A stretch of 64,000 bases of DNA from an uncultured Lachnospiraceae bacterium. Lineage in GTDB: Bacteria; Bacillota; Clostridia; Lachnospirales; Lachnospiraceae. Positions 52,714 to 61,397 of the stretch are shown piece after piece. How positions within the stretch are numbered: the stretch's first letter is position 1; every line of letters begins with the position of its first letter. The notes beneath the pieces are model-generated. The model was not told where the DNA came from, ran no database searches, and saw only the letters and a list, made by a program, of their open reading frames with translations. A program made the translations under genes and the position numbers. The stretch lies in the NCBI GenBank assembly GCA_934899185.1, contig CAKXYI010000003.1:1-64000 (forward strand), read 5' to 3'.

Positions 52714-53196
52714 TTAGCAATTTAACTCCTTGATACATGTAAGTAATAATTGCAGGACCAATTCTGTCGCCTGTCTGCGTACACTTTGTCTGTCGCCGAA
52801 AAAATGACATTCTTTGACCAGTGTTTTTTTCTCGCAGGAACAAGCAATATATACCAGTCCTACCGGCTTGTCCTCTGTCCCGCCATCCGGCCCTGCGATA
52901 CCTGTGGTGGCAAGTCCGTAAGTGGATTCTGCACGCTTTCGCACACCTTCTGCCATCTGTTCTGCCGTCTGATGACTGACGGCTCCATAGGCTTCTAAGG
53001 TCGCATGTAAGACACCGAGATTTTTCTCTTTTGCCTCATTGGAATAAGTGACATAGCCTTCTTTAAAACAGGCGGAAACACCCGGATAATCGACCAGACT
53101 AGCACTGACCATTCCACCGGTACAGGACTCTGCAACTGCAACAGTAGCCTGCGTCTTTTCTAATTCTTTTACGATTTCTTCTATGATATCCTGCAT
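52714..53196 (-). CDS. CinA C-terminal-domain amidohydrolase
   Basis: The 160-residue protein is the stand-alone C-terminal domain of CinA, a nicotinamide-nucleotide amidohydrolase (PncC type) that recycles NMN. VAESCTGGMVSASLVDYPG (~21-39) carries the catalytic Ser, followed by GYVTYSNEAKEKNLGV and TGIAGPDGGTEDKPVG. The N-terminal molybdopterin-like CinA domain is absent. Its start shares a base with the pgsA stop. Confidence 0.93.
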   Translation of the reverse strand: MQDIIEEIVKELEKTQATVAVAESCTGGMVSASLVDYPGVSACFKEGYVTYSNEAKEKNLGVLHATLEAYGAVSHQTAEQMAEGVRKRAESTYGLATTGIAGPDGGTEDKPVGLVYIACSCEKKTLVKECHFFGDRQSVRRQATELVLQLLLTCIKELNC

Positions 53197-53738
53197 TAGT
53201 TCTGCTCTTTTAAAACATCTTTATTCTTTACGATATAGTCGATCAGAGATACAACCGTAAGCACAAGTGCTACATAAATAAGGATAGTGCCAAGAACCGT
53301 AAAGAAAGGCATCTGGATATTGGCGATCAAAACAATGATCATAAGCATCTGGAATACGGTCTTGAACTTGCCCCAATAACTTGCGGCAATGACGATACCG
53401 TTATCCGATGCGATCAGGCGGAAACCGCTGATGATAAATTCACGGCTGATGATGACGATCACGATCCATGCTGCCAACTGACCGGTCGCGATCAGGCAGA
53501 TCATAGCCGCACTGACTAATAATTTATCTGCAAGCGGATCCATAAATTTGCCGAAATTTGTCACTAAATTGTATTTTCTTGCGATCTTGCCATCCAGCAT
53601 ATCCGTCAGGCTTGCAATAATGAAGATCGCATCTGCAATGTAGCGATAGGTCTGGTTGGATGGATCCAAAAGTAAAAAGACAACAAAAAACGGAATTAAA
53701 ATCACTCTGAAAATGGTTAATTTATTTGGTAAATTCAT
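53196..53738 (-). CDS. pgsA: CDP-diacylglycerol-glycerol-3-phosphate 3-phosphatidyltransferase
   Basis: PgsA makes phosphatidylglycerophosphate, the first committed step to phosphatidylglycerol. The 180-residue membrane protein begins MNLPNKLTIFRVILIPFFV and has the CDP-alcohol phosphotransferase motif D-x2-DG-x2-AR-x8-G-x3-D-x3-D (SLTDMLDGKIARKYNLVTN, then GKFMDPLADKLL). It overlaps rimO by four bases. Confidence 0.96.
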   Translation of the reverse strand: MNLPNKLTIFRVILIPFFVVFLLLDPSNQTYRYIADAIFIIASLTDMLDGKIARKYNLVTNFGKFMDPLADKLLVSAAMICLIATGQLAAWIVIVIISREFIISGFRLIASDNGIVIAASYWGKFKTVFQMLMIIVLIANIQMPFFTVLGTILIYVALVLTVVSLIDYIVKNKDVLKEQN

Positions 53739-55057
53739 GCTAATTCTCCTATCAAATCATATTCATACGATCCTGTTACATGAACCGATACGATATCGCC
53801 TGTCATAAGTTCTCTGGTCGTCTGAATAAATACATAACCGTCTACATCCGGTGCATCCCGGTAGGTTCTGGCAACATAGACATTCTCGTCTGCAACCTTG
53901 CCTTCCACAAAGGCATCTAAGGTTCTGCCGATATAGGTCTCATTGCGGGCAGTCGAGATATCCTGCTGTAATTCCATGATCTCTGCTACACGCGCCTGCT
54001 TGATCTCCTCCGGTACCTGATCTGGGAAAGTATCTGCCGGTGTGCCCTCCTGTCTGGAATAAGCAAAGCAGCCCAGACGGTCAAACTTCATGTCGCTGAC
54101 AAAAGCCTTGAGTTCCTCATGGGACTGTTCGGTCTCGCCCGGAAATCCACAGATCAAAGTCGTGCGGATACAGATATCCGGCATAGCCTGACGCAGTGCA
54201 CCAACGATCCGGCGCAGATCAGCCTGCGAAGTCTTTCGCCCCATACGTTTTAAAACATAGTCATTGGCATGCTGGATGGGAATATCAATATAATGACATA
54301 CTTTTGGGTTGTCTGCCATCATTTGAATCAATTCGTCTGTGATTTCTTCCGGGTAGCAATATTGTAAACGAATCCAATGGATTCCCTCGATCTCGCTTAA
54401 CTTTTGCAATAAGGTTGGCAGTGTCTTCTTACCATAGAGATCCACACCGTAAAGTGTTGTCTCCTGAGCAACTAAGATCAGTTCCTTGACACCGTCTGCA
54501 GCAAGTGATGCAGCCTCCGCCAAAATATCTTCCATCGGTACGGAACGATAATTGCCACGGATGGATGGAATCACACAATAGGTACAGTGCTTGTCACAGC
54601 CTTCAGCAATCTTTAGGTGGGCAAAATGTCCGCCGGTAGTAAGTGTCCTGCCGGCATAGTTTCTCGGCAAGCCGGTCAATGGCTTCTTGACACTGGTCTT
54701 ATGCCCTTCCATGACCTCATGTATGGCATATACGATCTCATCATAAGCATTGGTGCCAATCACAGCATCCACTTCCGGGATCTGCTCTGCAATCTCTTTG
54801 GCGTAACGCTCTGCCAGACAACCGGTCACAATCAAAGCCTTGAGGTTGGCGGTCTCTTTGAGACTGCCCATGTCGATCAAGGTCTGGATGCTTTCTTCCA
54901 TGGCATCACTGATAAAACAACAGGAATTGACAACAATGACATCTGCCTCATTCTCATCATTGGTGATGGTAATGCCATCTTTTGTGATCATAGAAAGCAT
55001 ATGCTCGGTATCGACCAGATTCTTATCACAGCCAAGCGATATAAAAAGAAGTTTCAT
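53735..55057 (-). CDS. rimO: Ribosomal protein uS12 methylthiotransferase RimO
   Basis: RimO adds a methylthio group to an Asp of S12. The 440-residue protein has the N-terminal MTTase domain with cluster cysteines in SLGCDKN (~9), NSCCF (~46) and GCLAE (~80), the radical SAM motif GCDKHCTYC (~154-162) with IPSIRGNYRS, and a C-terminal TRAM domain. RimO rather than MiaB is indicated by the MKLLFISLGCDKNLVDTE opening. It starts at the rpoZ stop. Confidence 0.95.
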   Translation of the reverse strand: MKLLFISLGCDKNLVDTEHMLSMITKDGITITNDENEADVIVVNSCCFISDAMEESIQTLIDMGSLKETANLKALIVTGCLAERYAKEIAEQIPEVDAVIGTNAYDEIVYAIHEVMEGHKTSVKKPLTGLPRNYAGRTLTTGGHFAHLKIAEGCDKHCTYCVIPSIRGNYRSVPMEDILAEAASLAADGVKELILVAQETTLYGVDLYGKKTLPTLLQKLSEIEGIHWIRLQYCYPEEITDELIQMMADNPKVCHYIDIPIQHANDYVLKRMGRKTSQADLRRIVGALRQAMPDICIRTTLICGFPGETEQSHEELKAFVSDMKFDRLGCFAYSRQEGTPADTFPDQVPEEIKQARVAEIMELQQDISTARNETYIGRTLDAFVEGKVADENVYVARTYRDAPDVDGYVFIQTTRELMTGDIVSVHVTGSYEYDLIGELA

Positions 55058-55317
55058 TATGCTTCCTCTTCCTGCTCCTCATCATCCTCAGAGATGATCT
55101 GCAATTCGCCCCGATAAAGTTCGTCTACTGCGATAGAAAGTGGCTTTTCTCCTTTAGATACGCGGATCAGCGGCTCCTGTCCGTCGATGATCTGTCTTGC
55201 TCTTTTTGCGGTGGCACAAACGATACTGTAACGGCTGTTTACAACAGGTTCTTCACCGATTTCATCGCTGTTCTTGTTTACTACTTTCATTAATTCTACA
55301 TATGATGGATGTAACAT
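55057..55317 (-). CDS. rpoZ: RNA polymerase omega subunit
   Basis: The 86-residue protein has the omega pattern: NSRYSIVCATAKRARQI (~27-43), then KPLSIAVDELYRGEL, ending in a very acidic tail. It supports assembly of RNA polymerase. It follows gmk by five bases, the usual order in Firmicutes. Confidence 0.94.
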   Translation of the reverse strand: MLHPSYVELMKVVNKNSDEIGEEPVVNSRYSIVCATAKRARQIIDGQEPLIRVSKGEKPLSIAVDELYRGELQIISEDDEEQEEEA

Positions 55318-55322
55318 GTTTC

Positions 55323-55955
55323 CTATCTCCCTTCAAATTTCTTTAAATCTTTTTGGATCATGTCTATTGTATCTTCATTTCTCACTGTCTTAAAATGCTC
55401 GCAAGAAATAATAGCATGCACTTGTTCTACACTATTTTCAATCTGATCGTTGATGACCAGATAATCATAGCCATTCATGTATTGTGACTCCTTGGAAGAG
55501 ATTGCCAGACGCTGTGCAATCACATCCGGTGTTTCGGTTCCTCTGCCGACCAGCCGTTCCTTTAGGGCATCTGCAGATGGCGGCATCACAAAGAGAAGCA
55601 GGGCTTCCGGGTATAATTTCTTGACCTGAAGCGCCCCCTGGATCTCAATCTCTAAGATGACATCCTTGCCTTCGTTTACCAACTGTTCCACATAAGAACG
55701 CGGTGTTCCATAAGAATTGCCATTGAAGGTGGCATATTCCAACAATTGACCAGCTGCGATCATCTGATCGAACTCTTCCCTAGTCTTAAAGAAATATTCC
55801 CTGCCATCTTCTTCGCCCTGACGCTTTTGTCTGGTCGTTGCAGAAATAGACAGGTGATACTGGTCAGGATGTGCTTTTAACAGGTTCTTCATGATCGTGC
55901 CTTTACCGGCGCCTGAAAAACCAGACAAAACAATGATCATTCCCTTCCTTGTCAT
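55323..55955 (-). CDS. gmk: Guanylate kinase
   Basis: Gmk phosphorylates GMP to GDP. The 210-residue protein has the P-loop [13 protein letters not shown] (~11-23), the GMP-binding [19 protein letters not shown] (~38-56), [11 protein letters not shown] and [13 protein letters not shown]. Its ATG overlaps the remA stop by four bases. Confidence 0.97.
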   Translation of the reverse strand: MTRKGMIIVLSGFSGAGKGTIMKNLLKAHPDQYHLSISATTRQKRQGEEDGREYFFKTREEFDQMIAAGQLLEYATFNGNSYGTPRSYVEQLVNEGKDVILEIEIQGALQVKKLYPEALLLFVMPPSADALKERLVGRGTETPDVIAQRLAISSKESQYMNGYDYLVINDQIENSVEQVHAIISCEHFKTVRNEDTIDMIQKDLKKFEGR

Positions 55956-56215
55956 AAAACATCAGCCTCCTTCTTTTTTGTTGCTGCTTCTTTGGATCTT
56001 GTCGCGATCGTGTCCGGCAAAAGCGCGGAAAGCACGATGTGTTGGTCTGTAATGATGATTCCTCTGGTGCGGCGTCCCTGCGTCGCATCAATGATATTGC
56101 CTTCCTCCTTGGCGCGTTGCACCAGACGTTTGGCAGGCGCGGAATCCGGTGTCACGATGGACACCACTTTGTCTGTATTGATGATATTTCCAAATCCGAT
56201 ATTGATAAATGCCAT
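55952..56215 (-). CDS. remA: RemA-family (DUF370) DNA-binding regulator
   Basis: The 87-residue protein is a DUF370 member: [20 protein letters not shown], then [15 protein letters not shown], then [15 protein letters not shown]. In Bacillus RemA activates matrix and osmoprotection genes. The gene order yicC-remA-gmk-rpoZ is conserved. Targets in this organism are unknown. It follows yicC by 13 bases. Confidence 0.93.
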   Translation of the reverse strand: MAFINIGFGNIINTDKVVSIVTPDSAPAKRLVQRAKEEGNIIDATQGRRTRGIIITDQHIVLSALLPDTIATRSKEAATKKKEADVL

Positions 56216-56228
56216 ATTCTCGTCTGTC

Positions 56229-57107
56229 CTATTCTAAATTCTGGATCTGTTCTCTTACTTTTTCAATCAAGGTCTTGAGAGAAATCCCGATACCTGCAAT
56301 CTCTACGTCTGTAGACTTAGAAAGGATCGTATTGGCCTCGCGGTTCATCTCCTGGGCGATAAAGTCCAGTTTACGACCGACTTCGCCACCATTTGCTAGC
56401 ATATGCTTTGTCTCTTCCACATGGCTACGCAGACGTACCATTTCTTCATCAATGCAGACCTTATCTGCATACAAGACAACTTCGGTTGCGATCCGGGTAT
56501 CATCTATGGCATGATCTCCTAAGAGATCGGTGATCTTGGTCTGTAAGCGCTCCCGATATTCCTCGATGATCTGCGGGGAACGTTCTTCTAAGGTCGTCAC
56601 ATAAGACGACATCTCATCCATTTTGGCAAGCAGATCCTGACGCAGGCGCATGCCCTCCTGAGAACGGTTCTCAACGAACTGGTCGGTTGCAGCGGTCAGT
56701 GCATCCATAAGGAATAAGTGAAGCATCTCATCATCATCCTCTGCATCCGTCATCTCCAAGACATCCGGAAAACGTGCCAGAGAAGTCGCTGTCACATCAA
56801 AAGGGATACCATAATCCTGCGACATCTTGCGGATGTTTTCCATATACATATCGGCGATATGTGTGTTGTAATGTAGGATATCGGATGCTTCTTTGGTCTC
56901 TTCCAAGGTGATATAAACATCAACCTTACCGCGTACAATGCGGGATTTGATAAAATTGCGTATCTCCACTTCAAAAGCATTTAATTTTCTAGGGAGTTTC
57001 ACATTCAAGTCCAGGTAACGATGATTTACAGATTTGATCTCCACAACTATTTTTCTTGTTTCATCACCGGCTTCGCCTCTCCCGAAACCTGTCATGCTCT
57101 TTATCAT
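56229..57107 (-). CDS. YicC/YloC-family endoribonuclease
   Basis: The 292-residue protein has [12 protein letters not shown] at the start, then [18 protein letters not shown], and ends with [18 protein letters not shown]. YicC proteins are endoribonucleases implicated in RNA decay. ATG 57107 follows GGAGGT by nine bases and matches the family start; the in-frame ATG 57131 adds eight non-conserved residues. It heads the remA-gmk-rpoZ operon and has a good promoter. Confidence 0.93.
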   Translation of the reverse strand: MIKSMTGFGRGEAGDETRKIVVEIKSVNHRYLDLNVKLPRKLNAFEVEIRNFIKSRIVRGKVDVYITLEETKEASDILHYNTHIADMYMENIRKMSQDYGIPFDVTATSLARFPDVLEMTDAEDDDEMLHLFLMDALTAATDQFVENRSQEGMRLRQDLLAKMDEMSSYVTTLEERSPQIIEEYRERLQTKITDLLGDHAIDDTRIATEVVLYADKVCIDEEMVRLRSHVEETKHMLANGGEVGRKLDFIAQEMNREANTILSKSTDVEIAGIGISLKTLIEKVREQIQNLE

Positions 57108-57155
57108 GCCATCGGCACCTCCCATTTGCATAAATACCTATGCATAGATGCTTAT

Positions 57156-57184
57156 ATTATATTAAATCCATGGCAAAAGGTCAA
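57156..57184 (-). promoter_or_regulatory. Promoter of the yicC-remA-gmk operon
   Basis: Reading leftward, TTGACC (57179-57184) and TATAAT (57156-57161) are 17 bases apart, about 50 bases before the yicC start. Confidence 0.75.
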
Positions 57185-57195
57185 ATTATTTGTAT

Positions 57196-57223
57196 TTGTT
57201 TTTTCAATATAAACATTTATAAT
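57196..57223 (+). promoter_or_regulatory. Promoter of rqcH
   Basis: TTGTTT (57196-57201) and TATAAT (57218-57223) have a 16-base spacer, about 35 bases before the rqcH start. It lies back to back with the yicC promoter. Confidence 0.6.
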
Positions 57224-57258
57224 AAATAGAAAAGATAAGAAAAAAAGGAGATTATCTC

Positions 57259-59013
57259 ATGGCATTTGACGGGATCACGACAAATTGCATTATGCAGGAA
57301 TTAAATCATCTACTGACAGGACAGCGTATCAGCAAGATCGCCCAGCCGGAGCACGAGGAACTGCTTTTTACCTTTAAAGCATTAAATGAAGGCAGCAACC
57401 GCCTTCTGATATCTTCCAATGCTTCCCTGCCCTTTTTATATATGACAAAAGAAAACAAGACCAGCCCTTTGAATGCGCCTAATTTTTGCATGCTCCTTCG
57501 CAAATATATCGGAAACGGACGTATCAGTGCGATCAGCCAGCCTTCTATGGAGCGTGTGCTCTGCTTTACCATTGAGCATTTGGATGAAATGGGCGATCCT
57601 GCGGTAAAATATCTCTATGTAGAAATCATGGGCAAGCACAGCAATATTATTTTTTGTGATAAAGACCGCCAGATCATCGATAGCATCAAGCATGTATCCG
57701 GGCAGATGAGTTCCATTCGTGAAGTTCTTCCGGGACGTCCTTATTTTATTCCGGCACAGCAGGATCGCTTTGACCCTTGGCAGATCACAAAAGAACAATT
57801 TGTCGAACAGATCTTAAAGAAACCGTGTTCTGTGGCAAAAGCAATCTATACGACCTTAGTCGGTTTTTCGCCGATTATAGCAACCGAACTTGCCTATCGC
57901 AGCGGCTTGGATGCCGATGCTTCTACCGCCGCACTGACACAGGCGGATGCAGAACGCTTGTATGATGCCTTGTATTCTTTATTGCAGGATCTGTCCGACG
58001 GAAATTTTTCTTATGGTATTTATTATGATCCCGTCACCGACGCGCCAAAAGAATTTGCTCCGATCCCGCTGACAATCTATTCTGACATGAAATACAAGAC
58101 ATTTTCTTCTATGTCCGAAGTCTTGGAAGCCTTTTATGCCCAGCGCAACAAGCACACCGTGATCCATCAGAAGTCCACAGACCTGCGCAAGATCGTAAAC
58201 ATCCACCTGGAGCGTGACCGCAAGAAATATCTTTTGCAAAAAAAGCAGTTGGCTGACACAGAGAAAAAGGATAAATACCGTATTTACGGAGAGATGCTCC
58301 ACACCTACGGCTATGCCGCAAGCCCCGGCGATAAATCCATCGAGGTCACAAATTATTATACCAGTGAGCCCTTAGTTATCCCTTTGGATCCGACACTGGA
58401 TGCCATGGAAAATGCCAAGAAATATTTTGATAAATATGCCAAATTAAAAAGAACCGGGGATGCCCTCTCCTCTTATATTTTGGAAACAGAAAACGAGATC
58501 AAACATTTAGAGTCGATTGAGACTTCCCTTTCCATCGCTGAAACAGAAGGCGATCTCGCTGCTATTAAAGAGGAATTGCAGGAATACGGTTTTATCAAGA
58601 AACACAGTGGCAAGAAAAAGAACCGGGTCCCAAAAAGTCAGCCCCTTCACTTTGTGGATGATAATGGCTTTCATATCTATGTCGGAAAGAATAATTATCA
58701 GAACGATCAGTTGACCTTTAAATTTGCGACAGGCAATGATTGGTGGTTCCATGCCAAACAGATGACGGGCTCGCATGTGATCGTCAAATCTGAAAACAAA
58801 GAATTGCCGGATTCCACTTATGAGTATGCTGCCGCACTTGCAGCTTACTACTCAAGCGGCAGAGATAACGAAAAAGTAGAGATCGATTATCTGCAAAAGA
58901 AAAATGTCAAAAAACCAAATGGAAGCGCACCGGGATTTGTTGTCTATTACACCAATTATTCCCTTGTGGCAACGCCATCTCTGGCGCACGTCACTTTAGT
59001 CAGTGATAAATAA
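57259..59013 (+). CDS. rqcH: Rqc2/RqcH-family ribosome quality-control protein
   Basis: This 584-residue NFACT-family protein adds C-terminal alanine tails to nascent chains stuck on obstructed 50S subunits. It has the NFACT-N region (MAFDGITTNCIMQELNHLL), helix-hairpin and coiled-coil parts (~280-440), and an NFACT-R domain (~460-580) with GFHIYVGKNNYQNDQLTFK and DWWFHAKQMTGSHVI. AAAGGAGA precedes ATG 57259. In earlier annotation the family was called fibronectin-binding protein. Confidence 0.94.
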   Translation: MAFDGITTNCIMQELNHLLTGQRISKIAQPEHEELLFTFKALNEGSNRLLISSNASLPFLYMTKENKTSPLNAPNFCMLLRKYIGNGRISAISQPSMERVLCFTIEHLDEMGDPAVKYLYVEIMGKHSNIIFCDKDRQIIDSIKHVSGQMSSIREVLPGRPYFIPAQQDRFDPWQITKEQFVEQILKKPCSVAKAIYTTLVGFSPIIATELAYRSGLDADASTAALTQADAERLYDALYSLLQDLSDGNFSYGIYYDPVTDAPKEFAPIPLTIYSDMKYKTFSSMSEVLEAFYAQRNKHTVIHQKSTDLRKIVNIHLERDRKKYLLQKKQLADTEKKDKYRIYGEMLHTYGYAASPGDKSIEVTNYYTSEPLVIPLDPTLDAMENAKKYFDKYAKLKRTGDALSSYILETENEIKHLESIETSLSIAETEGDLAAIKEELQEYGFIKKHSGKKKNRVPKSQPLHFVDDNGFHIYVGKNNYQNDQLTFKFATGNDWWFHAKQMTGSHVIVKSENKELPDSTYEYAAALAAYYSSGRDNEKVEIDYLQKKNVKKPNGSAPGFVVYYTNYSLVATPSLAHVTLVSDK

Positions 59014-59107
59014 GACTTTTGATTTTTCTAGTAAATTGTGCTAGGATGATATGCCTTTTTGCTCATATACTATGATTGTAACCATAGTCCTGCAAAAAGG
59101 GGCACAA

Positions 59108-59308
59108 ATGAAAAGAAAGTCCGAGACGAAACGGCTGGATCCTGCGGCAAAAAAGGCTTTGCAACAGTTCAAAAGCGAATTATCCCAAGAACTCGGCACG
59201 GTTCTTCATTCGAAAACCAAGGTAAAACGTGCAAAAGACTCACAATCCATCGGCTCTTATATGGTGCAACAGATGATCCGGTCTCAAGAAAACAAAATAG
59301 ACCCCTAA
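59108..59308 (+). CDS. Alpha/beta-type small acid-soluble spore protein
   Basis: The 66-residue protein resembles alpha/beta-type SASPs that coat spore DNA: a first helix KKALQQFKSELSQELGTVL and a second DSQSIGSYMVQQMIRSQE, with the Gly-Ser turn region. The GPR-cleavage-like segment reads SELSQELG. The centre (SKTKVKRAKDSQSIG) is more basic than in Bacillus SASPs. ATG 59108 is preceded by AAAGGGGC; the in-frame extension from 59051 is leader. TATACTA at ~59077-59083 could be part of a forespore (sigma-G-type) promoter, weakly supported. Confidence 0.78.
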   Translation: MKRKSETKRLDPAAKKALQQFKSELSQELGTVLHSKTKVKRAKDSQSIGSYMVQQMIRSQENKIDP

Positions 59309-59309
59309 G

Positions 59310-59343
59310 AAAAACTACCTGTGAAAAATCACAGGTAGTTTTT
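59310..59343. terminator. Bidirectional terminator between the SASP gene and recG
   Basis: AAAAACTACCTGTGA (59310-59324) pairs perfectly with TCACAGGTAGTTTTT (59329-59343) around AAAA. It overlaps the recG stop codon on the opposite strand, and each direction has a U-run. Confidence 0.9.
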
Positions 59344-61390
59344 ATAATATCATATTGTTATCACTTGCAAAAGAGGATAGATTTTTTCGGATGGCAGGAT
59401 GATTTTCCAGACACTCATCTTCCCTTAAAAGATCCGCTACATCCTGAGATGCCTTTTGCAGCAAGTCTGCATCTCCTATGATGTCTGCCAGGCGAAAACC
59501 AAGTTCGCCGCTCTGGCGGATGCCAAAGAAGTCTCCCGGCCCGCGCAGACGCAGGTCTTCCTGGGCGATAAAAAATCCATCGTTGGACTTGTGCATGACT
59601 TCCAAACGGTCGGTCTTTTTCTTTCCTTTGGACTTGTCCATCAGAATGCAATAGGACTGCCACTTTCCACGTCCGACACGACCACGTAACTGATGCAGTT
59701 GTGCCAGTCCAAATCGATTGGCATCTTCGATCATGATCAGGGTTGCATTCGGGACATTGACCCCGACTTCCACAACGGTCGTAGATACCAGAATCTGCGT
59801 CTTTCCCTCAGTAAAGTCCTGCATGATCGTATTTTTCTCCTTTGGCGGCATCTTTCCGTGTAAAGTTGCGATGGAAATCTGTTCGCCAAAGATCGGACGG
59901 ATCCGATCTAGGTAATCGATCACATTTTCCGCCTCCGTCTGATCGCTTGCTTCCACCAGAGGACAGATAATATACGCCTGATGCCCGTCTGCCAGTTCAC
60001 GTCCGATCATTTCATAGGCTTTTTGCCGCAGATCTTCTTTGATAACACAGGTCTTGATTGGAATACGGTCTGCAGGCAGTTCACGGATGGTAGATATCTG
60101 CATATTTCCATATAAGATCATTGCGAGGGTTCGCGGGATCGGTGTCGCACTCATGACAAGCATATGAGGTGTCGTACCCTTCTTGGAAAGACTCTCCCTT
60201 TGCTTGACGCCGAAACGATGCTGTTCATCCGTTACCACCAGTGCCAGATTCAGATAGTGGACCTTTTCCTGAATCAAGGCATGCGTGCCCACCACAAAGA
60301 TCTGGGGCGTGGTCGCTATGATCTCATATGTCTTTTGTTTCTGGGATGCCGTCATAGAACCAGTCAGGCAGACAACCTGATAAGGCAGACCATACTCTGC
60401 ACACATCCCCCGGAAACTAGCTGCATGTTGCATAGCAAGTACCTCTGTCGGTGCCATAATGGCAGCCTGATAGCCACTGGCAACCACATCCAGCATGGCA
60501 AGAAAAGCAACGATCGTCTTTCCGGAGCCGACATCCCCCTGTACCAGACGCTGGGATACATAAGGTCCCTGTAAGTCACTGCGGATCTGTGATAGCGTAT
60601 CCATTTGCCCTTTGGTAAGGGTGTAAGGTAACTTTTGTATGGTATCATCCGTCAGTGCAGTCTTTGCAAAATGCCAGGAATTTTCAATACCGGTTGTCCC
60701 TGCCTCTAAAATCCTGCTATGTAGAATAAAGTAAAAAAATTCCTGATATACAAGCCGCCGTCGTCCTTCTGCCAATGCCTCAAAATGTGTAGGAAAATGC
60801 ACTTGGCGTATCGCTTGCATATAGGAAGGGAAGCCTTCTCTTTGTTCTACAAAATCAGGCAGGTTTTCCTCAGAATATTCCGCCAGACTGTCACATGCCG
60901 CAAGGGTAAGTTTGCGCACCATCTGTTGCGTCATACCCTTGGTAAGGCTATAGATCGGCTGTAGCGTGTCCCGAAGCGTAAGATATTTTTCCGGTGTGAA
61001 AATAGCCGGCTGTTCCATCTTGTAGCCGTGTTTTTCTTGCAAAAGCCGCCCATAAAAAATATATGGTTGACCCACCTGCAACTGTTTAGCAATGTAAGGC
61101 ATGCGAAACCAGACACATTCTACAACCTGGTCCTTACAAAAAAGGCTTGCCAAAGTAATATCCATGCGTTTTCCCCTGCGAAATATGGCTGGGGTGCGAA
61201 GGAAACCACAGACAGCCGTGATCTGCCCTATATTTTCCTCATTCGGATCATCCGGCTGCGGATATTCCTGATAAGTCCTAGGAAAATGAAGGAGTATATC
61301 CCCAAGGGTATATACTCCAATCTTTTGAAATAATTGTTCAGTTTTTTCTCCTACGCCTTTGATCTCGCGTAATGAAGAATGTAAATCCAT
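59342..61390 (-). CDS. recG: ATP-dependent DNA helicase RecG
   Basis: RecG remodels stalled replication forks and Holliday junctions. The 682-residue protein has the N-terminal wedge OB fold (~55-150), Walker A GDVGSGKTIVAFLA (~270), the DEQH motif as TDEQHRFGV, SATPIPRT, and the C-terminal RGRVGRG. Full length and intact. It follows fakA by seven bases in the classic asp23-fakA-recG order. Confidence 0.97.
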   Translation of the reverse strand: MDLHSSLREIKGVGEKTEQLFQKIGVYTLGDILLHFPRTYQEYPQPDDPNEENIGQITAVCGFLRTPAIFRRGKRMDITLASLFCKDQVVECVWFRMPYIAKQLQVGQPYIFYGRLLQEKHGYKMEQPAIFTPEKYLTLRDTLQPIYSLTKGMTQQMVRKLTLAACDSLAEYSEENLPDFVEQREGFPSYMQAIRQVHFPTHFEALAEGRRRLVYQEFFYFILHSRILEAGTTGIENSWHFAKTALTDDTIQKLPYTLTKGQMDTLSQIRSDLQGPYVSQRLVQGDVGSGKTIVAFLAMLDVVASGYQAAIMAPTEVLAMQHAASFRGMCAEYGLPYQVVCLTGSMTASQKQKTYEIIATTPQIFVVGTHALIQEKVHYLNLALVVTDEQHRFGVKQRESLSKKGTTPHMLVMSATPIPRTLAMILYGNMQISTIRELPADRIPIKTCVIKEDLRQKAYEMIGRELADGHQAYIICPLVEASDQTEAENVIDYLDRIRPIFGEQISIATLHGKMPPKEKNTIMQDFTEGKTQILVSTTVVEVGVNVPNATLIMIEDANRFGLAQLHQLRGRVGRGKWQSYCILMDKSKGKKKTDRLEVMHKSNDGFFIAQEDLRLRGPGDFFGIRQSGELGFRLADIIGDADLLQKASQDVADLLREDECLENHPAIRKNLSSFASDNNMIL

Positions 61391-61397
61391 AATGCTC

